A DNA stretch of 64,000 nt from positions 62,001-126,000 of the forward strand of contig NZ_JAMWYX010000007.1 in the NCBI RefSeq assembly GCF_024305245.1. Direction: 5' to 3'. A model generated the notes under the pieces. It did no database searches. It was not told the DNA's origin and saw only the letters and a list, made by a program, of their open reading frames with translations. The translations under genes and the position numbers were made by a program. Numbering within the stretch: the first letter of the stretch is position 1; every line of letters begins with the position of its first letter. This document shows, in pieces, positions 8,653-16,909 of this stretch. The DNA comes from Erythrobacter sp. GTDB taxonomy: Bacteria > Pseudomonadota > Alphaproteobacteria > Sphingomonadales > Sphingomonadaceae.

Positions 8653-9852
8653 ATGAATGACCAGTTCTACCGCATGAAGCGGATGCCCCCGTACGTGATC
8701 GCAGAGGTCAATGCGATGCGGCACGCGGCGCGGCTGGGAGGGCAGGACATTATCGATCTGGGCATGGGCAATCCCGACCAGCCCCCGCCGCAGCACGTTA
8801 TCGACAAGCTGTGCGAAGTCGCGGCGAAGCCCGATGCGCACGGCTATTCCCAGTCCAAGGGCATTCCCGGTCTCCGCCGCGCGCAGGCGGGTTATTACGC
8901 CCGCCGGTTCGAGGTGGAGCTCGATCCCGAAACCGAAGTGGTGGTGACGATGGGTTCGAAGGAGGGGCTTTCCAGCCTCGCCACCGCAATCATCGCACCG
9001 GGCGATGTGGTGCTGGCGCCTAACCCTTCCTACCCGATCCACACCTTCGGCTTCATCATTGCAGGCGCCACCATCCGTTCGGTGCCGACGACGCCGGACG
9101 ATGAATATTGGCAGTCGCTCGACCGGGCGATGAATTTCACCGTCCCGCGTCCCAGTGTGCTGGTGGTGAGCTACCCCTCCAATCCGACGGCGGAGGTGGT
9201 CGATCTCGCCTTCTACGAAAGGCTGGTGGCATGGGCGAAGGAAAATCAGGTCTGGGTGGTGTCGGACCTCGCCTATTCCGAACTCTACTTCGATGGCAAG
9301 CCGACCCCGTCGATCATGCAGGTCGAAGGTGCGAAGGAGATCGCGATCGAATTCACCAGCATGAGCAAGACCTATTCGATGGCCGGCTGGCGCATGGGCT
9401 TTGCGGTCGGCAATCGTCAGTTGATCGCGGCGCTGACGCGAGTGAAGTCCTATCTCGATTACGGTGCCTTCACTCCGGTTCAGGCCGCTGCGTGCGCGGC
9501 ATTGAACGGCCCGCAGGATATCATCGAAAGCAATCGCCAGCTTTATCACAAGCGCCGCGACGTCATGGTCGAAGCGTTCGGCCGCGCCGGCTGGGATATT
9601 CCGCCGCCGCCCGCCTCGATGTTCGCCTGGGCACCCTTGCCCCCGGCACTGAAAAGCATGGGCAGCCTCGAATTCTCAAAGCAGTTGCTCACCCAGGCGC
9701 AGGTCGCGGTCGCTCCGGGCGTGGGTTATGGCGAGAATGGCGAAGGCTATGTGCGGATCGCGATGGTCGAGAACGAGCAGCGGCTTCGGCAGGCGGCGCG
9801 CAACGTCAAACGGTATCTTCAGTCGCTCGGGGTCAACAGCTCGGCGGCGTGA
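8653..9852 (+). CDS. AlaC/DapL-like PLP-dependent aminotransferase
   Basis: Class I/II fold-type I aminotransferase of 399 aa. The PLP lysine is K239 in SMSKTYSMAGWR; the DLGMGNPDQPPP start, YSQSKGIPGLR, YPSNPT and the SDLAYSELYFDG segment with the cofactor Asp/Tyr are clear. The sequence resembles the AlaC alanine-glutamate aminotransferase and LL-diaminopimelate aminotransferase-like group. In a Gram-negative alphaproteobacterium a role in alanine or methionine-related metabolism is more likely than lysine synthesis through DapL. Monocistronic, divergent from phaC. Confidence 0.88.
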   Translation: MNDQFYRMKRMPPYVIAEVNAMRHAARLGGQDIIDLGMGNPDQPPPQHVIDKLCEVAAKPDAHGYSQSKGIPGLRRAQAGYYARRFEVELDPETEVVVTMGSKEGLSSLATAIIAPGDVVLAPNPSYPIHTFGFIIAGATIRSVPTTPDDEYWQSLDRAMNFTVPRPSVLVVSYPSNPTAEVVDLAFYERLVAWAKENQVWVVSDLAYSELYFDGKPTPSIMQVEGAKEIAIEFTSMSKTYSMAGWRMGFAVGNRQLIAALTRVKSYLDYGAFTPVQAAACAALNGPQDIIESNRQLYHKRRDVMVEAFGRAGWDIPPPPASMFAWAPLPPALKSMGSLEFSKQLLTQAQVAVAPGVGYGENGEGYVRIAMVENEQRLRQAARNVKRYLQSLGVNSSAA

Positions 9853-9941
9853 TTCGCGAAGATTGCTCCGAATCCGGTGCATTCGTTAGCCGTTTGGGTT
9901 AGGCTTAGGGTAACTCGGGGTCACATCTGAAGGAGAGGTCC

Positions 9942-10544
9942 ATGTCGTCCGGAGCCGCACGCCGGCTGACCGACAGGCAGCAAGCTGTGATGGAACGTAT
10001 CGACCGGCGCGTCCCCATAAAGGTCATCGCGCTGGAGCTTGGCGTGTCCGAGACGCGCATCAATCAGCATATCCGTGCGCTCAAGGACATCTATCAGGCG
10101 TCCAGCCTCGGCGATCTGGTCGAGAATTATCGCCTTACTCTTCCGCAACCGGCGGACGACGAAGGAAACGACGAAAACCGTCAGGATGAAGCCCCTGAGG
10201 ATCTTACGGATACATCTTCTCTCAAGGTCTTGAGCGAAGATGCATACACGAAAAAGCAGATTACCCGCCCCGACAGTTTGACCGATCCGTCGTTCCGGGA
10301 CGACCCCGGCAGACTCGTCATGAGCGACTCCATGCCGCTGCTCGATCAGGCGCCCTGGCTCCGGCCGGGCGAGCCGAGGGTCGTCCCCGGAGTGCTCGAC
10401 GGTGAGCATGCCGTGCTGTTCCGGCTGGGGGCGATTGTGGCAATCGCATCGGGTATTCTGGCAGCGGTGGTGCTGACTATCACCGCTGCCGTCACTCTCA
10501 GTGAGGCGACAGATGGCAAGGTGACCGCCTCCGTGCAGCAATAG
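9942..10544 (+). CDS. LuxR-type HTH protein with a C-terminal membrane anchor
   Basis: A 200-aa protein. Residues about 8-45 form a LuxR/sigma-region-4-like helix-turn-helix (LTDRQQAVMERI, then IALELGVSETRINQHIRALK). A polar linker follows, and a single hydrophobic helix (residues about 163-187, FRLGAIVAIASGILAAVVLT) is placed near the C-terminus. This is an unusual layout: a DNA-binding domain at the N-terminus and a membrane anchor at the other end. It heads a run of same-strand small genes (10556, 10942, 11505, 11927). Target genes are unknown. Confidence 0.75.
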   Translation: MSSGAARRLTDRQQAVMERIDRRVPIKVIALELGVSETRINQHIRALKDIYQASSLGDLVENYRLTLPQPADDEGNDENRQDEAPEDLTDTSSLKVLSEDAYTKKQITRPDSLTDPSFRDDPGRLVMSDSMPLLDQAPWLRPGEPRVVPGVLDGEHAVLFRLGAIVAIASGILAAVVLTITAAVTLSEATDGKVTASVQQ

Positions 10545-10555
10545 CAAGGTACCGG

Positions 10556-10930
10556 ATGAGCACCGGAGCCAGTGGAAGAACCGAGATGAACCAGCTTGCC
10601 ATGTCCGACGCCCACAACCTCAAGAAGTTGATCCGCGAAGCCGAGGCACTCGCCGACGAAGCGATTATCGCCATGGCGCGGCTCAAACAGGCGATGCTGA
10701 GCGCGCGCCAGAATCCCGAAATCGAGGTTCATACCCGTCAGCGCGCGCTGATGCGACTGACCGAGGCCGAGGCTCAGGCGCTGTCGATGTCGACCAACCT
10801 ATTGCGCGTTCATGACGAACTCTCCAAGGTCGCCCGCATCCACGCTGGCTCCGATCCGTCCATTCCCACCGACGTTCCGGCAATCGCTGTTGCCGCCACG
10901 CCAGGGCCGCGCGCCATGATCGAGGTCTGA
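10556..10930 (+). CDS. Small helical protein of unknown function
   Basis: A 124-aa protein not recognised. It is predominantly helical: LKKLIREAEALADEAIIAMARLK and TRQRALMRLTEAEAQALSM look like two amphipathic helices that could form a coiled coil. An in-frame ATG at 586 bp into this cluster (10586) is an alternative start that would remove ten polar residues. It begins 11 bp after the membrane-anchored LuxR-type gene and ends 11 bp before the next gene, so co-transcription and a shared role are likely. Confidence 0.6.
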   Translation: MSTGASGRTEMNQLAMSDAHNLKKLIREAEALADEAIIAMARLKQAMLSARQNPEIEVHTRQRALMRLTEAEAQALSMSTNLLRVHDELSKVARIHAGSDPSIPTDVPAIAVAATPGPRAMIEV

Positions 10931-10941
10931 CCGAACGCCGC

Positions 10942-11442
10942 ATGCTGCTCTATCTATTCAACGAGCACCGCGCGGATGTGCAGCATATCGCCAGCGTCCT
11001 TCTGGCGCTGGCGATTTGGCGTTGGGGGCGTGGCCCCGAACGTTGGCTGATCGGTCTGTTCATCGTGACGATGGTGATGCCGCCCTACGTGTTCAAGCTG
11101 TTCGACCTCGGCAATGTTGCCTTCGGACCCTATGCTTGGATCTGGATAGGCATCGATGTGTTCGCAACCGTGGCATTCACTGCAATCGCGGTGAATGCCA
11201 ATCGCAACTACCCGCTGTGGATCGCCGGTTTCCAGCTGGTCGCGATGGGTGCCCATGTCGTCCGCGGATTGGTCGATACGGTATCGGTCTTCGCCTATGT
11301 GGTGCTCTCTGCCGGCCCCGCCTATTGCCAGTTGGTGCTGATTTTCGCCGGCTTCTTGCGGCATGTCGGGCGCGAGCGGCGGTTCGGCGCCTACCGCGAA
11401 TGGCGTATCGCGAGAGACCGGTTCGCGCTGTTCCAACACTGA
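10942..11442 (+). CDS. Polytopic membrane protein of unknown function
   Basis: A 166-aa protein with about five hydrophobic helices: around HIASVLLALAIW, WLIGLFIVTMVMPPYVF, YAWIWIGIDVFATVAFTAI, LWIAGFQLVAMGAHVV and a final FAYVVLSAGPAYCQLVLIF. The C-terminus is basic (RHVGRERRFGAYREWR), suggesting a cytoplasmic end. No catalytic motif is seen. Similar small membrane proteins are common in sphingomonads, but the family is not recognised. It follows the 124-aa gene at 11 bp. Confidence 0.65.
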   Translation: MLLYLFNEHRADVQHIASVLLALAIWRWGRGPERWLIGLFIVTMVMPPYVFKLFDLGNVAFGPYAWIWIGIDVFATVAFTAIAVNANRNYPLWIAGFQLVAMGAHVVRGLVDTVSVFAYVVLSAGPAYCQLVLIFAGFLRHVGRERRFGAYREWRIARDRFALFQH

Positions 11443-11504
11443 CCTGTTGGCGGGAGCTTCATCATGCCCCATAATTTTGTTCGCTTCACAGCCGGAACCG
11501 TTTC

Positions 11505-11930
11505 GTGGTGATTGCAACGTTGCAATTGCGCCCGGCGGCTTCTTGCATCACGCCTGAGGATCGGCTTGCCGGGCTGATCGCGCATCTGCGCGCTCTGCTG
11601 CTCCCGCCCGGAGCGGAACGCGAATGCTGCCATGTCATTTTCCTTGACGAAAGCAGGCGATACCTCGGCGATGCCAATGTCGGATTGGGCAGCCTGACGA
11701 CCTTGTCGCTGCGAATGCGCGAGATTTTCGCCGAAGCCATGCGGCTCGATGCGCGCGGCATTATCCTCGCGCATAACCACCCATCGGGCCACTGCCACCC
11801 AAGCGGCTGCGACATCGCCGCAACGCGGCGGCTTGCCGAGGTATCCAGGGCGCTAGAGGTGGAACTTATCGACCACCTGATCTTTGCCGATGACGCGGTT
11901 TATTCGATGCGCGCGGGGGGGTTGCTGTGA
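11505..11930 (+). CDS. RadC-like JAB/MPN domain protein
   Basis: A 141-aa protein consisting of the RadC (JAMM metalloprotease-like) fold only; the helix-hairpin-helix of full RadC is absent. The metal-binding motif is HNHPSGHCHPSGCD, giving the H-x-H...D ligands, and the preceding CHVIFLDESRRYLG and AEAMRLDARGIILA strands fit the fold. The start is GTG at 11505 or 11508. It overlaps the winged-helix gene by four bases (GTGA), so the two are translationally coupled. The cellular role of RadC-like proteins is unsettled. Confidence 0.82.
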   Translation: MVIATLQLRPAASCITPEDRLAGLIAHLRALLLPPGAERECCHVIFLDESRRYLGDANVGLGSLTTLSLRMREIFAEAMRLDARGIILAHNHPSGHCHPSGCDIAATRRLAEVSRALEVELIDHLIFADDAVYSMRAGGLL

Positions 11931-12322
11931 ACTCCATCCCGGTCAACGGTCTGTTTCCAGCCAGCGATACCCTGATCCCGCGTTTTCGCGATGCTGGGGA
12001 CGTGACGCTCGATCTGTTCCATCGCGATGGCCGGGTCGAGGACCGCTGGCTCGGCTTGCATCCGCGAGAATTCGAGCTGCTGTGGCGGCTGGCGGAACAG
12101 CCCGGCGAACGTCTGACCCGACGGCAGCTGCTGGCGGATGTCTGGCGGATCACGTTCGACCCCGAGACGAACAGCGTCGCGGTGCATGTGGCAAGGGTGC
12201 GGGCAAAGCTCCAGCCCTTCGGCCTTGCACGGATGCTCGCCACGCACCCGGACGGCGGCTATTTCCTCGATGCGCCGCCGGGGCCGGCACACTTTGGCTT
12301 GGCACCCGTCGTTGACGCGTAA
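11927..12322 (+). CDS. Winged-helix DNA-binding protein (OmpR C-terminal type)
   Basis: A 131-aa protein with GTG start overlapping the RadC-like gene. Residues about 40-115 form a Trans_reg_C winged helix: LHPREFELLWRLAEQPGERL, TRRQLLADVWRI and VAVHVARVRAKLQ, then THPDGGYFL forming the wing. There is no receiver domain, so it is not a normal response regulator; the first 30 residues are unrelated. The coupling to a RadC-like gene is a conserved-looking pair in sphingomonads, of unknown purpose. Confidence 0.78.
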   Translation: MNSIPVNGLFPASDTLIPRFRDAGDVTLDLFHRDGRVEDRWLGLHPREFELLWRLAEQPGERLTRRQLLADVWRITFDPETNSVAVHVARVRAKLQPFGLARMLATHPDGGYFLDAPPGPAHFGLAPVVDA

Positions 12323-12406
12323 CAACGCGCGACCACTGGACTTGAGGCGGCGAATCGGCAAGGCTCCGCCTGCCATTGCCGCAAAGTGAGGGAACCGGAT
12401 TTCGCC

Positions 12407-13225
12407 ATGACAGCCGCCACCAGCATGACCACCAACGACAGGATCGCGATCGAACTGGGCGAGGACGGCGTCGCCGAAGTGCGCTTCACCCGCGGCGACA
12501 AGATGAACGCGCTCGATCCGGAAATGTTCGTCCGCATCATTGAAGCGGGCAGTGTGCTGCAGCGGATGAAAGGGCTGCGCGTGGTGGTGCTTTCTGGCGA
12601 GGGGCGGGCGTTCTGCGCCGGACTGGACACCGCCAGCTTCACCCGCCAGCCCGGCCAGGACGAGCCGCCGCTGACCGAGCGGACTTACGGCAACGCCAAC
12701 AAGTTCCAGCAGGTGTCGATGCAATGGCGGAAGCTGCCGGTGCCGGTGATCGCGGCGGTGCACGGCGTGTGCTTCGGCGGCGGCCTCGCCATTGCCAGCG
12801 GCGCGGATATCCGCATCGTCCACCCGGCGACGCGGATGTCGATCATGGAGTTGAAATGGGGGCTGGTGCCCGACATGGGCGGCTATGCGCTGTGGCGCGG
12901 GCTGGTGCGCGACGATGTGCTGCGCGAGCTGATCTACACCAACCGCGAATTCACCGGCGCAGAGGCGCAAGGGCTCGGCCTTGCGACCCATGTCGATGAA
13001 AACCCGCTCGACCGTGCCCGTGCGATCGCCCGTGAAATCGCCAACCGAAACCCGCAGGCGATCCGCGCGGCCAAGCGGCTGCAGGCGGGAATGCTGGAAC
13101 GCGAGACCGATGCGATCCTGCTGGAGGAAAGCATCGAACAGCACGCCATCATGCGCAGCCCCAATCAGGTCGAGGCCGTGATGGCCGCGATGCAGAAGCG
13201 CAGGGCTAATTTTCAGGACGTCTGA
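12407..13225 (+). CDS. Enoyl-CoA hydratase/isomerase family protein
   Basis: Crotonase superfamily enzyme (272 aa). The CoA-binding and oxyanion-hole elements are LSGEGRAFCAGLDTASF and AVHGVCFGGGLAIASGADIR. At the usual second glutamate position the sequence reads MELKWGLVPDMGG, with Asp at the site where many isomerases have Asp/Glu. The reaction therefore cannot be fixed as hydration or isomerisation. An upstream GTG (12386) and a downstream ATG (12425) are alternative starts. It is convergent with the thioesterase gene. Confidence 0.85.
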   Translation: MTAATSMTTNDRIAIELGEDGVAEVRFTRGDKMNALDPEMFVRIIEAGSVLQRMKGLRVVVLSGEGRAFCAGLDTASFTRQPGQDEPPLTERTYGNANKFQQVSMQWRKLPVPVIAAVHGVCFGGGLAIASGADIRIVHPATRMSIMELKWGLVPDMGGYALWRGLVRDDVLRELIYTNREFTGAEAQGLGLATHVDENPLDRARAIAREIANRNPQAIRAAKRLQAGMLERETDAILLEESIEQHAIMRSPNQVEAVMAAMQKRRANFQDV

Positions 13226-13227
13226 CG

Positions 13228-13248
13228 CCGCACTCGGCCGCAGTGCGG
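13228..13248. terminator. Short hairpin between convergent genes
   Basis: Perfect 7-bp stem CCGCACT/AGTGCGG (13228-13234, 13242-13248) fills the 24-bp space between the stops of the crotonase and thioesterase genes. It has no T-tract, so it may act as a weak bidirectional terminator. Confidence 0.4.
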
Positions 13249-13249
13249 A

Positions 13250-14029
13250 TCAGCCGAACACCGCCACGCACTGTATGCCGTCGAGCACCTGTTTGCCGTC
13301 CGCATCCCACAGCCGCAACCGTTCCGAAGAATAGCCTTCGGCGGCGTGCTGGCTGGCGTTTTCGGCCAGATACCAGCCACCGGGCGAACGGCTTTCGGTA
13401 TCGAGCACGTTGAACGACCAGTTGATCGAGCTGATCGGGCCCAATCGCTGCATCACCCGCATGGCACCCGGCGGCATGACATCGCCCATCAGCACCAGCT
13501 TCGACACCGGATCGAGCGTGTGCTCTTCGGTCAGCCGCGCCCAGCGCCGCACTGTCGCGCCGCGCTCGGCATCCTGCGTCTGTCCGTAACGCAGTTCGAA
13601 ATTGTTCTGGATGAAGCTCGGCCCCTGGCCCTGCTTTATCGGGGCATTGTCTTCCGGCGGTCCGGGCCAGTCGGCAAGCCGATCGGCCGCATGAACAGCA
13701 TTGGCTTCGCGCCCGGCGGCGAACAGCCAGAATGCGGACAGCGCGATTTTCCCTTCGCTCCGGATTTCGCTGCGCACCTGCGTCACGTTGCGCCCTTGCC
13801 GGATGATCTCGGCAGTCAGCGAAATTTCCTCGCCCACCGGCGCAACGAAGGCCACTTGCCCCGCGCGCAGCGGCGGCAGGCCGGGGAAGGCGCGCGTTGC
13901 CATGGTGTAGGCGACCAGCGCCGACGCTCCGCCGTAAAGCGTGCGCCCCTGCATCCAGTCATACGCGTGTTCGAGGCGGGCCGGGCCGGGCTGGCCGGTG
14001 ACGGGTTCAAGCAGGCTGGCAATGGTCAT
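13250..14029 (-). CDS. Acyl-CoA thioesterase, TesB-like double hotdog
   Basis: A 259-aa protein with two hotdog-fold halves. The N-terminal half contains RTLYGGASALVAYTMATRAFPGLPPLRAGQVAFVAPVG, here described only by its landmarks: the GG loop near residue 30 and the FVAPV strand. The C-terminal half has SSINWSFNVLD and GGWYLAENASQHAAEGYSSE, matching the TesB-type acyl-CoA thioesterases. The start at 14029 is preferred over the frame opening at 14110, because the extension is basic and unrelated. Likely hydrolyses acyl-CoA esters; chain-length preference unknown. Confidence 0.82.
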   Translation of the reverse strand: MTIASLLEPVTGQPGPARLEHAYDWMQGRTLYGGASALVAYTMATRAFPGLPPLRAGQVAFVAPVGEEISLTAEIIRQGRNVTQVRSEIRSEGKIALSAFWLFAAGREANAVHAADRLADWPGPPEDNAPIKQGQGPSFIQNNFELRYGQTQDAERGATVRRWARLTEEHTLDPVSKLVLMGDVMPPGAMRVMQRLGPISSINWSFNVLDTESRSPGGWYLAENASQHAAEGYSSERLRLWDADGKQVLDGIQCVAVFG

Positions 14030-14170
14030 GGCAATGCGCTTTGCCGATTTGCGCGGTCGCGGTCCAGACTGACGTTGCGTAAAGCCCGCCCGCCAAACAC
14101 AGATTGCCAAGCGCCCGGCGAATCGCTAGTGCGCCCCCTCTGTCCGGAGCCTCGCGCCCCCGGATGGCTC

Positions 14171-14244
14171 GGCCCGATGGCGGAGTGGTTACGCAGAGGA
14201 CTGCAAATCCTCGCACGCCGGTTCGATTCCGGCTCGGGCCTCCA
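14171..14244 (+). tRNA. tRNA-Cys (GCA)
   Basis: Cloverleaf of 74 nt with encoded CCA: acceptor GGCCCGA pairs with TCGGGCC, the anticodon loop reads ACTGCAAAT (anticodon GCA) and the T-arm is GCCGGTTCGATTCCGGC. Confidence 0.96.
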
Positions 14245-14299
14245 CCTTTTTTGCGATTGCGCACTTTCGCCCCAAGGCTTAGGTCGCGCTGACGGGAAT

Positions 14300-14375
14300 G
14301 CCGCTTTAGCTCAGTTGGTAGAGCACATCATTCGTAATGATGGGGTCACAGGTTCGAGTCCTGTAAGCGGCACCA
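14300..14375 (+). tRNA. tRNA-Thr (CGT)
   Basis: Cloverleaf of 76 nt with encoded CCA: acceptor GCCGCTT pairs with AAGCGGC, D-arm AGCTCAGTTGGTAGAGC, anticodon loop TTCGTAA (anticodon CGT) and T-arm ACAGGTTCGAGTCCTGT. Chromosomal gene content ends here and accessory genes begin just downstream, so its 3' end is a candidate attachment site. Confidence 0.96.
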
Positions 14376-14681
14376 CCTACTTTAAGGCACTTTCCCTAGG
14401 AAAATCATTGGCTCCCTGTGAAGGGCCGCTAGCCTTTAACGGGTGGTTTTGTCTGCCCAAAGATCCAAACCCAAGCTATACCCGGTGATCAAACCAGAGC
14501 GCGCCTGCTTTGCTGTTGCAAAACATGCTTTTAAAGGCGCTTCCGGCTGGTCGCCGACGGAGGAGAAGGGTTAAGTTACTTCTGCCCGAACCAGCTGTCC
14601 AGATGGGTCGTGCTTGGGTCAAACTTGGTTCCACGCGTAGACCGGACTCAACCGTCTTACGGGCTGAGCAGGTCGATTTGG
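14376..14681. other. Non-coding junction after tRNA-Thr
   Basis: About 300 bases without a credible gene. Composition is lower in GC than the preceding core. No integrase gene, clear direct repeat of the tRNA end or terminator was recognised here. It is probably the left edge of the accessory island. Confidence 0.5.
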
Positions 14682-15479
14682 CTATCTGACACAGCCAAGA
14701 AACGTCATCACGATCCTGTATGCCGGTTCATAGCAAGCGAGGACGAGCGGGTCGGGATCGACCTCACCGTGCAGGAGTGCATTGCGCATAGTGTAAATGG
14801 TTTCAACCAGCCCGGCGAGGAGGTCGGCAGGGGTGCATTGCAAAACAACGCTGCCTGCTTCCAGCTGCGGACCGCCGCCTAGCACCAGATCGGTCATAGG
14901 GCGCGGGTTGCACCCGTCATAGAACTGCCGAAGGTTTAGCTGCTGGGCATCCGAAAGGTTCGCGACAAAGGCAGGCAAGGCATAGACTTCGGCAGGATTA
15001 TAGTCGGGCTGGGTATGCTGGAAACGGACAAGCCCAGACGCTTGCGCGGTCACCGTGATCTCGATCGCGCCGCCAACGATCTTACGCGCGCGATATTCTT
15101 GGCGATTGCGATCCCGGCATTCGTTCTGGAGATTAAACGGGCGCAGGCAAACCTCCCGCAAGGAAACCCGCTCAGCCAGACCGTTCTTGCGCGTAACCTC
15201 AAGGTGGATGGCATCGAGCCGGATATGCAGATCCCCGATAGCCTGCTTTAGTGTGATGGATTCCACCGTGTTGTTGTCTGCTCGGAACAGGGGCAAGCCC
15301 CGCCGCCGAAGCTGGCTGTTTGCGTTGGATACCACATAGTTCAGCATCGCGCGTTCCTGCGCTTCGCCGCTGGCCTGCCGATACCAGGCGTTGAAAGCGG
15401 CCCATGCCTTAACGAAGGGGCCGATGTAATCGATTTCGGCCCGGTTCATCCAATCCTGGGCGTGCGGGGGGAGGGCCAT
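14682..15479 (-). CDS. HEPN-like protein in a restriction-modification operon
   Basis: A 265-aa protein of unrecognised family. Residues about 20-36 (PFVKAWAAFNAWYRQ) resemble the first helix of HEPN-domain proteins, which often read FxxFWIAFNALY. Near the C-terminus, residues 232-237 are RNALLH, an exact Rx4H HEPN ribonuclease motif set in the usual RN-LxHG context. The middle is a polar strand/helix mix without other motifs. Its start overlaps the stop of the specificity gene by one base, making it the third gene of a coupled operon. By analogy with PrrC, a HEPN tRNA nuclease kept silent by a type I enzyme, it could be a guard effector; unlike PrrC it has no ATPase domain. The assignment rests on motifs read by eye. 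Confidence 0.7.
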   Translation of the reverse strand: MALPPHAQDWMNRAEIDYIGPFVKAWAAFNAWYRQASGEAQERAMLNYVVSNANSQLRRRGLPLFRADNNTVESITLKQAIGDLHIRLDAIHLEVTRKNGLAERVSLREVCLRPFNLQNECRDRNRQEYRARKIVGGAIEITVTAQASGLVRFQHTQPDYNPAEVYALPAFVANLSDAQQLNLRQFYDGCNPRPMTDLVLGGGPQLEAGSVVLQCTPADLLAGLVETIYTMRNALLHGEVDPDPLVLACYEPAYRIVMTFLGCVR

Positions 15480-16909
15480 CAGTTTGCCCCTTCCACACTG
15501 GCAAGATAGGCCAGCGCGGCGTCCTCGCTGTCTTCGATAGCGAGTTCGACGGCGCGCTTGGCAGCGTCAAGTAACGACTTTGCGCGATGCTCGGCGTCAA
15601 AAGCCGAGAGCACAGAATTGCGGACTGATTGCTGAACATCATCCGGCGCATCCCACACCACAATCTGCGCGATGTCATGCGGGTACAACTCGATTTGGCC
15701 AGATGAGCCTTTGATATACCGTTCAATCTGCCGCTGCCCAAGCGGACTGTTAAGGAAAACCGAAAGGAAAACCGGGTCAATCTTATCGGTACGCAATACC
15801 GTGACGTGGTTGTCAGGCAATGCTGGTTCGTCATGTAGATAGACTGCCGCCCGCCCAATAGTGCCAACGCCTGTCCCATTAACAAGAACGTCGCCGCTAC
15901 AAATTTGGACAGGGGAGCCCGCTTCAATAGCCGTCCGGTTGTTATCCAAAATCACCCGGTTGGTTCGGACGTGTTTCGAGTTGATCACTGACAGGCCGAA
16001 ATCATCGTACTGGGGCTGACGCCCCCTAGCATTGACGGTAACGATGTGTCTGAGAGCTACGGCTCCGCCTGTTGCCTGCAATCTCTGCTCCACCTCCTGA
16101 AAGAGCGGACGGAAATACTGAGCATCTAGACGCCCGGCAGCGACCGCATCGCTGGCCCTGGCCCCGTAGGTCAGCGGTTCGGGTGGGGCCCAATCACCAA
16201 GCCCTAGGACGTCGAGCAATTTGTCTTCGGCTTTAGTCCAAGACGCTACCGAATTTCGCCGCTCTTCAAGCGCACGATCAACACACTCGGCTATCGCTGC
16301 CTGAAGATTTGCAGCTAGAACAGGTATCGGCACTTTCCGCACTTTTGCCAGTGACAGGCCCTGCTGGACCATCCCGGAAGCGTGGCGGGCTATGTGATCC
16401 TGACCAAATTTGCTGTTCAAATAAGCGACCGTATACTTTGGTCGAATATCGCTGTCAGCGCGGAGAGAAATTCGGGCTACATCTTGGTCCAGATTAGCGG
16501 GCAATGCTTCTCGAGTAACAAGAGCACAATTCCCGACCGTTCCGCGTGTGGACAGGATCAGGTCGTCAACTTGAAGGGAAGAACGCTTGTTGGCGTCGTC
16601 CACCCATTTGGCGATGGTATCCGCTCCAGTACGTTCGGCAAACCAGTCGGACGCACAGCTGGCTGTTAGCATCGCGATTGGCGATTTTTCGTCGACAACG
16701 TGATATCCGTGTGGGCCATCGGTCACGAATGCGATATCGCCAATTTCCCTGAGATTTAGACGATGTAAGGCTTGGTGTTCGGCCAGGTATCGTTTGAAGA
16801 AAAACTGAGAGTCGAACCGGGAATCGTCTTCCAGTTCGCTGTTTGGCACGATCGAGATTTCCAGCCCCTCCAAAAGACCGTTCAAACGGTCCTCATTGAA
16901 GGGGCTCAC
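15479..16909 (-). CDS. hsdS: Restriction-modification specificity subunit (HsdS-like)
   Basis: A 476-aa protein with two tandem target-recognition regions, as in type I HsdS: the first about residues 30-215 (opening with LREIGDIAFVTDGPHGYH and closing at SLAKVRKVPIPVLAANLQ) and the second about 255-450 (ALRHIVTVNARGRQPQ to YPHDIAQIVVWDAP), each followed by a helical spacer. The two halves should read the two parts of a split target. It starts with GTG, overlapping the nuclease-methylase gene by four bases (GTGA), and overlaps the next gene by one. No separate HsdR translocase gene is present. Confidence 0.85.
   Translation of the reverse strand: MSPFNEDRLNGLLEGLEISIVPNSELEDDSRFDSQFFFKRYLAEHQALHRLNLREIGDIAFVTDGPHGYHVVDEKSPIAMLTASCASDWFAERTGADTIAKWVDDANKRSSLQVDDLILSTRGTVGNCALVTREALPANLDQDVARISLRADSDIRPKYTVAYLNSKFGQDHIARHASGMVQQGLSLAKVRKVPIPVLAANLQAAIAECVDRALEERRNSVASWTKAEDKLLDVLGLGDWAPPEPLTYGARASDAVAAGRLDAQYFRPLFQEVEQRLQATGGAVALRHIVTVNARGRQPQYDDFGLSVINSKHVRTNRVILDNNRTAIEAGSPVQICSGDVLVNGTGVGTIGRAAVYLHDEPALPDNHVTVLRTDKIDPVFLSVFLNSPLGQRQIERYIKGSSGQIELYPHDIAQIVVWDAPDDVQQSVRNSVLSAFDAEHRAKSLLDAAKRAVELAIEDSEDAALAYLASVEGAN

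Noticed and set aside
14376..14681. Left attachment repeat of the island
   Set aside because: The tRNA-Thr 3' end was compared by eye with the sequence near 28.2, 29.3 and 53.3 kb; no convincing second copy was found.
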